Shown here: in pieces, positions 5,422-12,937 of the stretch
Numbering within the stretch: the stretch's first letter is position 1
How the letters are laid out: every line of letters starts with the position of its first letter
NCBI GenBank assembly: GCA_046723645.1
Contig: JBKOUY010000047.1
Coordinates: 1-25,544 of the forward strand
Reading direction: 5' to 3'
DNA from: DASQUK01 sp046723645
Lineage (GTDB): Bacteria > Actinomycetota > Acidimicrobiia > Acidimicrobiales > VFJN01
Length of the DNA: 25,544 nt
Notes under the pieces: model-generated
What the model saw: only the letters and a program-made list of their open reading frames with translations
Databases searched by the model: none
Told to the model about the DNA's origin: nothing
Position numbers and translations under genes: made by a program

Positions 5422-7836
5422 GTGAAAGTCCTTCTCTCCTGGCTCCAAGACTTCGCACCGATCGAGGGCGATCCCGTGGAGATCGGCGAGCACCTCAGCG
5501 ACCTCGGCATGGCCGTCGAGCAGCTCGACCGGCTCGGTGAGGGACTCGACGGCATCGTCGTTGCGCGGGTGCTGGCGACGCGACCGCATCCCAATGCCGA
5601 CAAGGTCCAGCTCGTCGACGTCGATGCCGGCGGCGGCGAGGCGCTGCAGATCGTCTGCGGCGCGTTCAACATGCGGACCGGCGACCTGGTGCCGCTGGCC
5701 ACCGTCGGCACCGCCATGTCCGACGGCCTCGATATCGGTCGCCGCAAGGTGCGGGGCGAGTGGTCCAACGGCATGCTGTGCTCGCCTCGAGAGCTCGGGC
5801 TGGGCACCGACCACGCCGGGATCTTCGTCCTGCCGCCCGGCACCTCGGAGCCGGGTGTCCCGTTCGCTGATGCGATGGGCATCGAGCGTGACGTGCTCTA
5901 CGACCTCGAGGTCAACCCCAACCGCCCCGACGCGATGTCGATTGCGGGCGTCGCTCGCGACCTGGCCGCGCGCCTCCGGTTGCCGTTCAGCCTGCCCGAC
6001 CCCAGGGTCGACGAGGTGGGGGGCAAGCACATCGACTCCGTCCGCGTCGACGTGCCCGATCCCGACCTGTGTGGCCGGTTCAGTGCCCGGGTCCTCCAGG
6101 GGGTCACGGTCGGTGCGTCGGACCCCGCCATCGCCCGGCGGCTCACCCTGCTCGGCATGCGGCCGATCAACTCGCTGGTCGACGTGTCCAACTACGTCAT
6201 GCTCGAGCTGGGCCAGCCCAACCACCCGTACGACCTGGCCAAGATCAGGGGCGGCGGCCTGCGGGTGCGTCGGGCGCAGGCCGGCGAGGCGCTGGTGACG
6301 CTCGACGACGTCGAGCGGACGTTCACGGCCGACGACCTGCTGATCTGCGACGCCGAGGACACGGCCATCGGCATCGCCGGGATCATGGGAGGCGCCGACA
6401 CCGAGATCGACGCCTCCACCACCGATGTGCTGCTGGAGATGGCGTGGTTCCTCCCGATCGCCATCGCCAAGACGTCGCGCCGGCTGCGGCTGCGGTCGGA
6501 GGCCTCGGCCCGCTTCGAGAAGGGCACGGACCCCGAGGTCATCGAGCTGGCGCACGCCCGCTTCGCGGAGCTGCTGGCGCCGTCGGGCGCCCGCCTCGAG
6601 GCGGGCATGGTCGATGTGCGCGGGGAGCTCCCCGCCCGCCAGCCCATCCGGGTCCGCACCGATCGGCTCAACCGCCTGCTGGGCACCGAGCTGACATCGG
6701 GTGAGATCACCGAGCTGCTCACGCCCATCGGGTTCGCCAGCGAACCGGCGGGCGGGGGAGCGGGTGATCCCGCCGCCGACGTCGAGGTCACCGTGCCGCC
6801 TTGGCGCTACGACTCGTCGGCCGAGATCGACGTGGTGGAGGAGGTGGCGCGCCTGTACGGCTACTCCCGGATCGGGCGCAGCGTCCCCGCGTCCGCGCAC
6901 ACCGGCCGCCTCAGCGACCGGCAACTGGAGCGGCGGCGCCTGCGCTCGTTGCTGGTGGGCCGGGGCCTGTCCGAGGCCATGCCGCTGCCGTTCCTGGCGC
7001 CGGGTGACCTCGAGCGCTGTGGCCTTCCGGGCGACGGGATCGAGATCGCGAACCCGCTGGTGAAGGAGGAGTCGATCCTGCGTACGTCGCTGCTCCCGGG
7101 GCTCGTCAAGGCGCTAGGGACCAACGCAGCCCGGCGCAACGCCGGCGTCGGTCTCTGGGAGGTGGGTCACGTCTTCCGGCGCCGCAACGGTGACGACGCC
7201 GGCGAGGCCGGTCCGGGCACCTGGGGCGACGCCCTGCCGGAGGAGCGGGAGTTGCTGGGTGTGGCGCTCGGCGGCCGCGATGCCGCCGAGGCCGTCCACG
7301 AGTGGCGGGCGGTGGCCGAGGTTCTGGGGCTGGCGGGCGTCGAGGTCGAGAACGATGCGGTGCCCGGCCTCCACCCCACGCGGTCGGCCCGCCTCGTCGG
7401 CCCGGCGGGCGAGCCCGTGGGGGCCGTGGGCGAGATCGATCCCGGAGTGCTCGAGGCTCACGGCATCGGCGAGCGGGTGGGGTGGCTGGAGGTCGATCTC
7501 GACCTTGCCGCCGGCCTACCGCACCGCGAACGCATCTACCGGCCGGTCAGCATCTATCCGTCGAGCGACATCGACCTCGCCTTCGAGGTCGATGACGCGG
7601 TGCCGGCCAGCGCCATCGAGGCCGCGCTCCGAGTGGGGGCCGGCGACAACCTGGCGGCGGTGCACCTGTTCGACGTCTATCGGGGGCCGGGCATCCCCGA
7701 GGGACGGCGGAGCCTGGCGTACTCGCTGCGGCTCGACGCCCTGGACCACACGCTCACCGACGACGAGGTCGCCGAGGTTCGCCGCCGTTGCATCGAGGCG
7801 GTGGAGTCGGCGTTCCCGGCGTCGTTGCGGGGCTGA
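5422..7836 (+). CDS. pheT: Phenylalanyl-tRNA synthetase beta subunit
   Basis: Structural and editing subunit that pairs with PheS. It is 804 residues, a full-length bacterial PheT: EMAP-type tRNA-binding OB domain (~40-150, VVARVLATRPHPNADKVQL), B3/B4 editing domain (~210-380, with SRRLRLRSEASARFEKG), B5 domain (~400-480, ending VPPWRYDSSAEIDVVEEVAR), a class II-like core, and the C-terminal ferredoxin-fold anticodon-binding domain (~707-804, with YPSSDIDLAFEV and DALDHTLTDDEV). The start is GTG 5422 with CGAGGT 8-13 nt upstream. It ends the translation block, and a 19-bp hairpin lies 17 nt beyond its stop. Confidence 0.96.
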   Translation: MKVLLSWLQDFAPIEGDPVEIGEHLSDLGMAVEQLDRLGEGLDGIVVARVLATRPHPNADKVQLVDVDAGGGEALQIVCGAFNMRTGDLVPLATVGTAMSDGLDIGRRKVRGEWSNGMLCSPRELGLGTDHAGIFVLPPGTSEPGVPFADAMGIERDVLYDLEVNPNRPDAMSIAGVARDLAARLRLPFSLPDPRVDEVGGKHIDSVRVDVPDPDLCGRFSARVLQGVTVGASDPAIARRLTLLGMRPINSLVDVSNYVMLELGQPNHPYDLAKIRGGGLRVRRAQAGEALVTLDDVERTFTADDLLICDAEDTAIGIAGIMGGADTEIDASTTDVLLEMAWFLPIAIAKTSRRLRLRSEASARFEKGTDPEVIELAHARFAELLAPSGARLEAGMVDVRGELPARQPIRVRTDRLNRLLGTELTSGEITELLTPIGFASEPAGGGAGDPAADVEVTVPPWRYDSSAEIDVVEEVARLYGYSRIGRSVPASAHTGRLSDRQLERRRLRSLLVGRGLSEAMPLPFLAPGDLERCGLPGDGIEIANPLVKEESILRTSLLPGLVKALGTNAARRNAGVGLWEVGHVFRRRNGDDAGEAGPGTWGDALPEERELLGVALGGRDAAEAVHEWRAVAEVLGLAGVEVENDAVPGLHPTRSARLVGPAGEPVGAVGEIDPGVLEAHGIGERVGWLEVDLDLAAGLPHRERIYRPVSIYPSSDIDLAFEVDDAVPASAIEAALRVGAGDNLAAVHLFDVYRGPGIPEGRRSLAYSLRLDALDHTLTDDEVAEVRRRCIEAVESAFPASLRG

Positions 7837-7852
7837 CGAAGCGCACCGGTTC

Positions 7853-7893
7853 CTGGCGCAGGATCGGTTGCCCAGCAACCGATCCTGCGCCAG
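7853..7893. terminator. 19-bp perfect hairpin between convergent pheT and VOC genes
   Basis: Arms 7853-7871 and 7875-7893 are perfectly complementary (19 bp, CCA loop), and the stem extends by three more pairs after one mismatch. A second small hairpin, CCCG-TTTTT-CGGG (7912-7924), follows. The position between convergent stop codons at 7836 and 7929 suggests a bidirectional terminator. Perfect pairing over 19 bp is longer than most, so a dispersed palindromic repeat is possible. Confidence 0.6.
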
Positions 7894-7928
7894 AAACGCT
7901 CGCAGGGAACGCCCGTTTTTCGGGGCCG

Positions 7929-8318
7929 TCAGCCCGGAGGGGCGAAGAACTCCAGCGCGATGTTGTCGGGGTCGCGGAACGCGAGGCCCGACCCGTAGTG
8001 GGCCTCGACGATCCCGCCGTGGGGGATGCCGAGCTCCTCGAGCCGCGCCTGCCATTCCTCGAGTGCGGCCCGATCGGCGCAGCCGAACGAGATGTGATCG
8101 AGCCCGGTCTTGTGCTCGTCGAAGGCTTCGCCGGTCGGCCGCTTGAACTCGTGGAGTGCGTACAGCACGTCGCCGATCGCGAACGCCGCGTGGTGGAAGG
8201 GACCGGTGTCCTCGTCGAGGATCGGTGTCGATCCGAACAACTGCTCGTACCAGGGCACGCTGACCGACAGGTCGTTCACCGTGACTGCGACGTGCGTGAT
8301 CGAAGGGAAGTCAGGCAT
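7929..8318 (-). CDS. VOC / glyoxalase-fold protein
   Basis: A 129-residue single VOC module of two beta-alpha-beta-beta-beta halves. THVAVTVNDL opens the first half with a candidate metal-ligand His at residue 9. GPFHHAAFAIGDVLYALHEF lies at its end. GLDHISFG opens the second half, and GLAFRDPDNIALEFFAP closes it with the usual terminal metal-ligand Glu. Such proteins include glyoxalases, dioxygenases and drug-binding proteins, and the substrate cannot be predicted. The start is ATG at 8318 with GAAAGG upstream; a longer reading to 8432 would overlap the methyltransferase gene. It begins 31 nt after the methyltransferase stop and is probably its operon partner. Confidence 0.85.
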   Translation of the reverse strand: MPDFPSITHVAVTVNDLSVSVPWYEQLFGSTPILDEDTGPFHHAAFAIGDVLYALHEFKRPTGEAFDEHKTGLDHISFGCADRAALEEWQARLEELGIPHGGIVEAHYGSGLAFRDPDNIALEFFAPPG

Positions 8319-8334
8319 CGTCCGCCTTTCGCCA

Positions 8335-8348
8335 GGACCGCTCGGTCC
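8335..8348. promoter_or_regulatory. Small hairpin in the methyltransferase-VOC junction
   Basis: GGACC-GCTC-GGTCC lies in the 31-nt gap just before the VOC Shine-Dalgarno (minus-strand transcript). It may set the relative expression or stability of the two cistrons. Only the pairing is visible. Confidence 0.3.
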
Positions 8349-8349
8349 C

Positions 8350-9426
8350 TTAGGGCCTCGCCTCGTAGACGATGTTAACGGGAGTCTCGGCGGCCCGGCG
8401 GAAGCGGGTGAACCCGGCCTCCGTGACGACACTTCGCATGCGCTCCTCCCCGGCCTGGGCCCCGAGCGCCAGCCCGACCTCCTGCGCCCGCGACGCCGGG
8501 GTGCAGATGAGCGTCGAGGCGTTGTAGTAGATCTTGCCGACCGGGTTGAGGTTGTCCTCGAGGCGGTTGGTGGCGTACGGCTCCACGATCATCCACGTGC
8601 CATCGGGGGCCAGCGTCGACAGGACGTGACGGGCCGCGCCGACCGGGTCGCCCATGTCGTGCAGGCAGTCGAAGAAGGCCACGAAGTCGTAGTTCGTCCC
8701 CGGGAAGTCCTGAGCCCTGGCGACCTCGAAGCGAAGCCGCCCGTCGACGCCCAGCGAGTCGGCCGATCGCCGAGCGGTCTCGATGGAGACGTCGTGGTAG
8801 TCGAACCCCACGAACGACGACTCGGGAAACGCGGTGGCCATGATGATGGTGCTGGCGCCGTGCCCGCAGCCGACGTCCGCGACCTTGGCGCCCGCCCGTA
8901 GCTTCACGTCGACACCGTCGAGCGCGGGCAGCCACTCGGCGATCAGGTGGGCGGCGTAGCCAGGCCGAAAGAAGCGCTCGCAACCGGCGAACAGGTCCGG
9001 GTGGTGATCGTGCCAGGCGACGCCCTCCCCGGTCCGGAACGCCTCGGTGATGAGCGGCTCGTCCTTCACGGTCGACGCCGCCAGCTGGAACGCCCCGGGG
9101 ATGAACACCGGCGCTCCCTCGTCGATCAGCAGCGCCGCGTGCTCCGGGGGAAGCCGGAAGGTGCCGGCCGTGGGGTCGAATTCCACGTAGCCCGCCGCCG
9201 CCTGCGCCGCCAGCCACTCGGCGACGTAGCGCTCGGTGGTGCCGGTTCGCTCGGCGAGCGCGGCCGGGCTCGTCGGCTCCCCGGCCGCCATCGCCCGGAA
9301 CAGCCCGAGGCGGTCGCCCACCAGCACGGTGGGCATGTGCAGGGCGGTTCCGAGGTCGCCGAGGAACCGGCCCACGAACGCATCGAGCTTGGCCTGGTCG
9401 AGCGGCGCGGTCTCCGTGGTGGACAT
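8350..9426 (-). CDS. SAM-dependent methyltransferase with N-terminal winged helix
   Basis: A 358-residue class I methyltransferase. Residues ~15-110 form a winged-helix dimerisation domain (GDRLGLFRAMAAGEPTSPAA, LAERTGTTERYVAEWLAA). A helical linker follows. The Rossmann domain (~180-330) has motif I VADVGCGHGAST, an acidic loop GFDYHDVS, YDFVAFFDCLHDM as motif IV, and a DGTWMIVEP strand. This is the architecture of actinobacterial small-molecule methyltransferases such as M. tuberculosis Rv2258c; the substrate is unknown. The start is ATG 9426 with AGGAGG 4 nt upstream. Longer readings to 9519 run through the promoter region. The VOC gene follows it, and the ATPase regulator diverges from it. 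Confidence 0.88.
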   Translation of the reverse strand: MSTTETAPLDQAKLDAFVGRFLGDLGTALHMPTVLVGDRLGLFRAMAAGEPTSPAALAERTGTTERYVAEWLAAQAAAGYVEFDPTAGTFRLPPEHAALLIDEGAPVFIPGAFQLAASTVKDEPLITEAFRTGEGVAWHDHHPDLFAGCERFFRPGYAAHLIAEWLPALDGVDVKLRAGAKVADVGCGHGASTIIMATAFPESSFVGFDYHDVSIETARRSADSLGVDGRLRFEVARAQDFPGTNYDFVAFFDCLHDMGDPVGAARHVLSTLAPDGTWMIVEPYATNRLEDNLNPVGKIYYNASTLICTPASRAQEVGLALGAQAGEERMRSVVTEAGFTRFRRAAETPVNIVYEARP

Positions 9427-9429
9427 GGG

Positions 9430-9475
9430 GCCTCCTGGGGGTCGTGAACGCGGCGTGCCCGCGTGTCCAGGAGGC
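9430..9475 (-). promoter_or_regulatory. Hairpin that can sequester the methyltransferase Shine-Dalgarno
   Basis: On the minus-strand transcript GCCTCCTGG (9475-9467) is perfectly complementary to CCAGGAGGC (9438-9430), which contains the AGGAGG of the methyltransferase gene. The 9-bp stem encloses a 28-nt loop. A weaker GTGTC/GACAC repeat (9463-9467, 9478-9482) overlaps it. Translational control is inferred. Confidence 0.45.
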
Positions 9476-9495
9476 GTGACACCGCCGGGCCGGCC

Positions 9496-9512
9496 GTGCC
9501 ATCGGATGGCAC
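9496..9512. promoter_or_regulatory. Operator-like palindrome 1
   Basis: GTGCCATC-G-GATGGCAC is a perfect 8+1+8 palindrome in the divergent region. It covers the TGCCAT proposed as the methyltransferase -10. Its right half, TGGCACAG (9507-9514), recurs exactly 30 bp away in palindrome 2. Confidence 0.55.
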
Positions 9513-9535
9513 AGGCCACCGGCCGAACGTGTCAA
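9506..9535 (-). promoter_or_regulatory. Candidate methyltransferase-VOC promoter
   Basis: Read on the minus strand, a perfect TTGACA (9535-9530) is followed after 18 nt by TGCCAT (9511-9506), a -10 with G in place of A at position 2. Start of transcription would be near 9499. Both hexamers lie inside the two palindromes, so a bound regulator would compete with RNA polymerase or replace a weak -10 contact. Confidence 0.45.
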
Positions 9536-9542
9536 TTGGCAC
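9529..9542. promoter_or_regulatory. Operator-like palindrome 2
   Basis: GTGTCAATTGGCAC is palindromic except for one position (GTGtCAA/TTGgCAC). It contains the minus-strand TTGACA -35 and, on the plus strand, TTGGCA near the ATPase gene start. The shared half-site TGGCACAG (9537-9544) lies 30 bp, about three helical turns, from the copy in palindrome 1. Confidence 0.5.
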
Positions 9543-9570
9543 AGATTGATCGGGGTGCCGATCCTAAGGT

Positions 9571-12500
9571 GTGCGGCCGGTGGCGCCGAACCTTGTGTCC
9601 GCGGCGGAGCGGTTCGTCGGCCGGGCCGACGAGCTGCGTCGGGTCGACCGCATCTGCGCGGCGGCGTCCGAGGGGAGGGGCGCGGTGGCGCTGGTCTCGG
9701 GCGAGGCCGGGATCGGCAAGACCCGGTTCTGCAACGAGGTGGCCCAGCGGGCCCGCCATGCCGGGCTGGTCGTCGTGACGGCGCGGTGCTGGGGGGAGGG
9801 CGGCGCGCCCGCCCTGTGGCCGTGGCAGCCGATCCTGGCCGAGCTGTGTGGCGACCAGGCGGCGGGGCTGCTCGGGCCGGGCACGGCGGCGGCGGACGAG
9901 ACCGTCGACGCCGACAGGTTCGCCCGGTTCTCGGCGATCGTGGAGGCCCTGGGCGCCGCCGACCGCGCCCCGGCATGCGTGGTCATCGACGACATCCACG
10001 CCGCCGACGCCGGCACGCTGCTGCTCACACGCTTCGTCGCCCGGGCGATCCACGGGCTGCCGCTCGCGCTGATCGTGAGCCAGCGGAGCGGGGAGCCGCC
10101 GGACGAGGGCCTCGCGGCCCACCTCCTCGCAGAGATCGAGCGCGAGGCCATGCCGATCGTGCTTCACCACTTCGACCTCGACGAGGCCACGACGTTCCTC
10201 GCCGACCAGGGCCTGCGCGGGCTGGAGCGCGACCTGGTGCTCGCACTGTTGAAGGTCACCGGCGGCAACCCGCTCTTCCTGCGGCGCATCGCCGCGCTGG
10301 GGGCGCCCGACCCGCACCGGGCGCTCCCAGCAGGGCTGCGGGTGGCGATCGACCAGGCTCTGGCGACGCTCTCGCCGCAAACCCAGGAGATCCTCAGCGC
10401 CAGCGCGGTGCTCGGGCTCACCCCGGCGGTGTCCGAGGCGTCGGCCGTGTCGGGGGCCGACCCCGGGGCGGTGTTCGATGCGATCGCCGAGGCGAGCGGC
10501 GCGGGACTCGTCACCTCGTCGCCCTCGGAGGCGCCCGATCGCTTTGCGTTCACCCACGAGCTGGTGCGCTCCGCACTCGAGGACGCCCTGGCGCCGGGCG
10601 AGCGGTTCGACGCCCATGCCCGTGCCGCCCGCGTGGTGGCCGGTGCGGACGTGGGCGCTGCCACCCCGGCCGTTGCCCCCGCCGATCGCCTGGCGCGGCG
10701 GGCGCACCACGCGTTGGCTGCGGCGCCGCGGTCGACGGCCGACGCGCGGCTGGCCGTCGAGGCCTGCCGGGACGCCGCCCGGTCGATGATGAGCAGCTTC
10801 GCCTACGAGCGGGCCGACGGGCTGTTGTCGGCCGCCGTGGGCCTCCACCACCCCGCGACCCTGGGCCACGCACCGGCAGAGCTCCTCGTCCCCTGGGCGC
10901 AGGCGGCGCTGCACGGTGGCCGCCTGGGCGAGGCGCGGTCTCGGTTCGATCGGGCCACCTCGGCGGCCGAGAGCGCCCGCGACCCGGTGATGTTCGCGGA
11001 GGCCGCCCTGGGGCTCGGCGGTCACTGGCTGAACGAGCACCGCGCCCCCGTGGACCGTGCCCGGGTCCTCGGGCTGCAACGTGCTGCGCTCGCCCGGCTC
11101 CCGGCGAACCACGAGGGGTTGCACTGCCGGCTCGTTGCGCGCCTGGCCGCCGAGGACGTGTACGACGGAGGGCCGATCGAGCCGGTCCGGGAGGCGTTGG
11201 CCGCCGCCCGGCGCAGCGGGGACCTGGTCGCCCTCGCCGAGGCGCTCTCGCTGTGCCACCACGCCCTGCTGGCACCCGAATTCGCCCGGAGCCGCATCGA
11301 GCTGGCGGATGAGCTGGTCCGGGTCGCGGCCGAGGGTGGCCATGGCGTCCTCGGGCTCATGGGCCTGTGCTGGCGGGCCGTCGACCTGATCCTGCTGGGC
11401 CACGACCGGGCCACGAGGGCCTTGGAGGACCTCAGGGCCCGGGCCGACGCGCTCGAGTGCCAGAACATCCTCTACATCGTCGACGCGCTCGACGTGATGC
11501 TGCTGATCCGGGCCGGGCGGCTGGAGGATGCCGAGGCGGCCGCCGCCAGCAGCTACGACCGCGGCGTCGCGGTGGGGGAGGTCGACGCGATCGGTTACCT
11601 GGGCGCGCACACGCTGGCGATCCGCTGGATCCAGGGCCGCGACGCCGAGATCCTCGACGCCGCGGAGGAGGTGGCGGCCTCCAACACGCTGGTCGAGGCG
11701 GAGTTCGGCTTCCGCGCCACCGCAGCGGCCATCGCAGCGCGGGCCGGGCATCACGACCGGGCACGGGCCGGGCTCGGTCGGCTGTGCGCGGACGGCCTGG
11801 CGGCGCTGCCTCGCTCCAGCACGTGGCTGGCGGGGATGGCGGCGATCGTCGAGGCGGCTGCCGTCGAGGGCGACCTTGCCGTGGTCCGCGAGGCGTACGA
11901 GCTGCTGGTCCCCTTCGCCGACTTACCGGTCATGGCGTCGCTGGGGGTCATCTGCCTGGGATCGACCGAGCGCTTCCTCGGGGTGGCCGCCCGGGCGATG
12001 GGAGAGACCGATCACGCCGTCGCTCACTTCGAGCGGGCCATCGCCGCAGATCGCCGGCTGGGCAACCGACCGCTGGCCGCCATCGCCGCCGCCGACCTGG
12101 CGTCGACGCTCTCCGGGCGGTCGCAGCTCGGCGACGGCGCCCGGTCGGCGGCCCTCTGGGACCGCGCCATCCGCGACGCCGACAGCATGGGCATGACCAT
12201 CCGGGCGGAGGCATGGCGCCGGGAGTCGTCGGCCGCGCCGGAGCCGGCCGTCCCCGCGGCCGCCGTCGATCCCGTCACCCCCGGGAACGGCAGCGCCGGC
12301 GGGTCGGGCCAGGAGCAGCACGGGTCCATGAGGCGGCACGGGCGTGGCTGGCTGGTGGAGGTCGGCGACCGGCGGGCTGTCGTTCCCGACCTGGTGGGCA
12401 TGGCCTACCTGGCCGAGCTGGTGGCTCACCCCGCCCAACCGATCTCGGCGTTGACCCTCGCGGGCGGCGCCAGCACCGGGCAACCCCGGCACGAGATCAT

Positions 12501-12882
12501 CGATCGGCAGGCGCGGGACGCGTATGCGGTCCGGGCGCGCGAGCTGGCGGCCGACCTCGCCGAGGCCGAGGCCGACAACGACCTGGGGCGCGCGGATCGG
12601 ATCCGCGTCGAGCTGGACGCGGTGGTGGCGCAGATCGAGGAAGCTGCCGGCCTGGGGGGCCGCCCCCGGGCGTTCGCCGACGAGCACGAGCGCGCGAGGA
12701 CGTCGGTCCGCAAGGCGATCAAGCGCGCGATCGACGAGATCAGGGGCGCCGACCCGGTTGTCGGCGGGATCCTCGACGCCGCGGTAGAGACCGGCTCGCT
12801 GTGCATCTACACGCCCGCGTCGTCGCTCCACAACGTGCGATGGACGGTGCGCGCCTCGGCGGACGCGGCCCCGGACGGGTGA
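9571..12882 (+). CDS. Large P-loop ATPase regulator (STAND-like, non-LuxR C-terminus)
   Basis: A 1103-residue cytoplasmic protein. FVGRADELRRVDR begins an AAA_16/STAND-type NTPase with Walker A GEAGIGKTR (residues ~44-52) and Walker B ACVVIDDIHAAD (~134-145). A winged-helix stretch follows (~250-345), then a long alpha-helical TPR-like region (~360-890). The final ~190 residues begin GWLVEVGDRRAVVPDLVGMAYLAELVAHP. They continue through a charged helical segment (ARELAADLAEAEADNDLGRA) to ERARTSVRKAIKRAIDEIRG and VETGSLCIYTP. I recall this C-terminus from many actinobacterial ATPase regulators; it replaces the LuxR HTH of MalT-like relatives. GTG 9580 is an alternative start. It diverges from the methyltransferase operon. 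Confidence 0.85.
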   Translation: MRPVAPNLVSAAERFVGRADELRRVDRICAAASEGRGAVALVSGEAGIGKTRFCNEVAQRARHAGLVVVTARCWGEGGAPALWPWQPILAELCGDQAAGLLGPGTAAADETVDADRFARFSAIVEALGAADRAPACVVIDDIHAADAGTLLLTRFVARAIHGLPLALIVSQRSGEPPDEGLAAHLLAEIEREAMPIVLHHFDLDEATTFLADQGLRGLERDLVLALLKVTGGNPLFLRRIAALGAPDPHRALPAGLRVAIDQALATLSPQTQEILSASAVLGLTPAVSEASAVSGADPGAVFDAIAEASGAGLVTSSPSEAPDRFAFTHELVRSALEDALAPGERFDAHARAARVVAGADVGAATPAVAPADRLARRAHHALAAAPRSTADARLAVEACRDAARSMMSSFAYERADGLLSAAVGLHHPATLGHAPAELLVPWAQAALHGGRLGEARSRFDRATSAAESARDPVMFAEAALGLGGHWLNEHRAPVDRARVLGLQRAALARLPANHEGLHCRLVARLAAEDVYDGGPIEPVREALAAARRSGDLVALAEALSLCHHALLAPEFARSRIELADELVRVAAEGGHGVLGLMGLCWRAVDLILLGHDRATRALEDLRARADALECQNILYIVDALDVMLLIRAGRLEDAEAAAASSYDRGVAVGEVDAIGYLGAHTLAIRWIQGRDAEILDAAEEVAASNTLVEAEFGFRATAAAIAARAGHHDRARAGLGRLCADGLAALPRSSTWLAGMAAIVEAAAVEGDLAVVREAYELLVPFADLPVMASLGVICLGSTERFLGVAARAMGETDHAVAHFERAIAADRRLGNRPLAAIAAADLASTLSGRSQLGDGARSAALWDRAIRDADSMGMTIRAEAWRRESSAAPEPAVPAAAVDPVTPGNGSAGGSGQEQHGSMRRHGRGWLVEVGDRRAVVPDLVGMAYLAELVAHPAQPISALTLAGGASTGQPRHEIIDRQARDAYAVRARELAADLAEAEADNDLGRADRIRVELDAVVAQIEEAAGLGGRPRAFADEHERARTSVRKAIKRAIDEIRGADPVVGGILDAAVETGSLCIYTPASSLHNVRWTVRASADAAPDG

Positions 12883-12902
12883 TCCCCGGCCGTCTCGCTG
12901 CG

Positions 12903-12931
12903 TTGCATGACTATGCACTGAGCCGTATGCT
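12903..12931 (+). promoter_or_regulatory. argC promoter with overlapping ARG box, leaderless
   Basis: TTGCAT (12903-12908), a 17-nt spacer and TATGCT (12926-12931) form a good promoter whose -10 ends 6 nt before ATG 12938. With no Shine-Dalgarno present, the transcript is probably leaderless. TGCAT-GACT-ATGCA (12904-12917) is a palindrome resembling ArgR half-sites and covers the -35, so arginine-bound ArgR would block polymerase. ArgR is encoded in the same operon. Confidence 0.6.
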
Positions 12932-12937
12932 CGGTCG

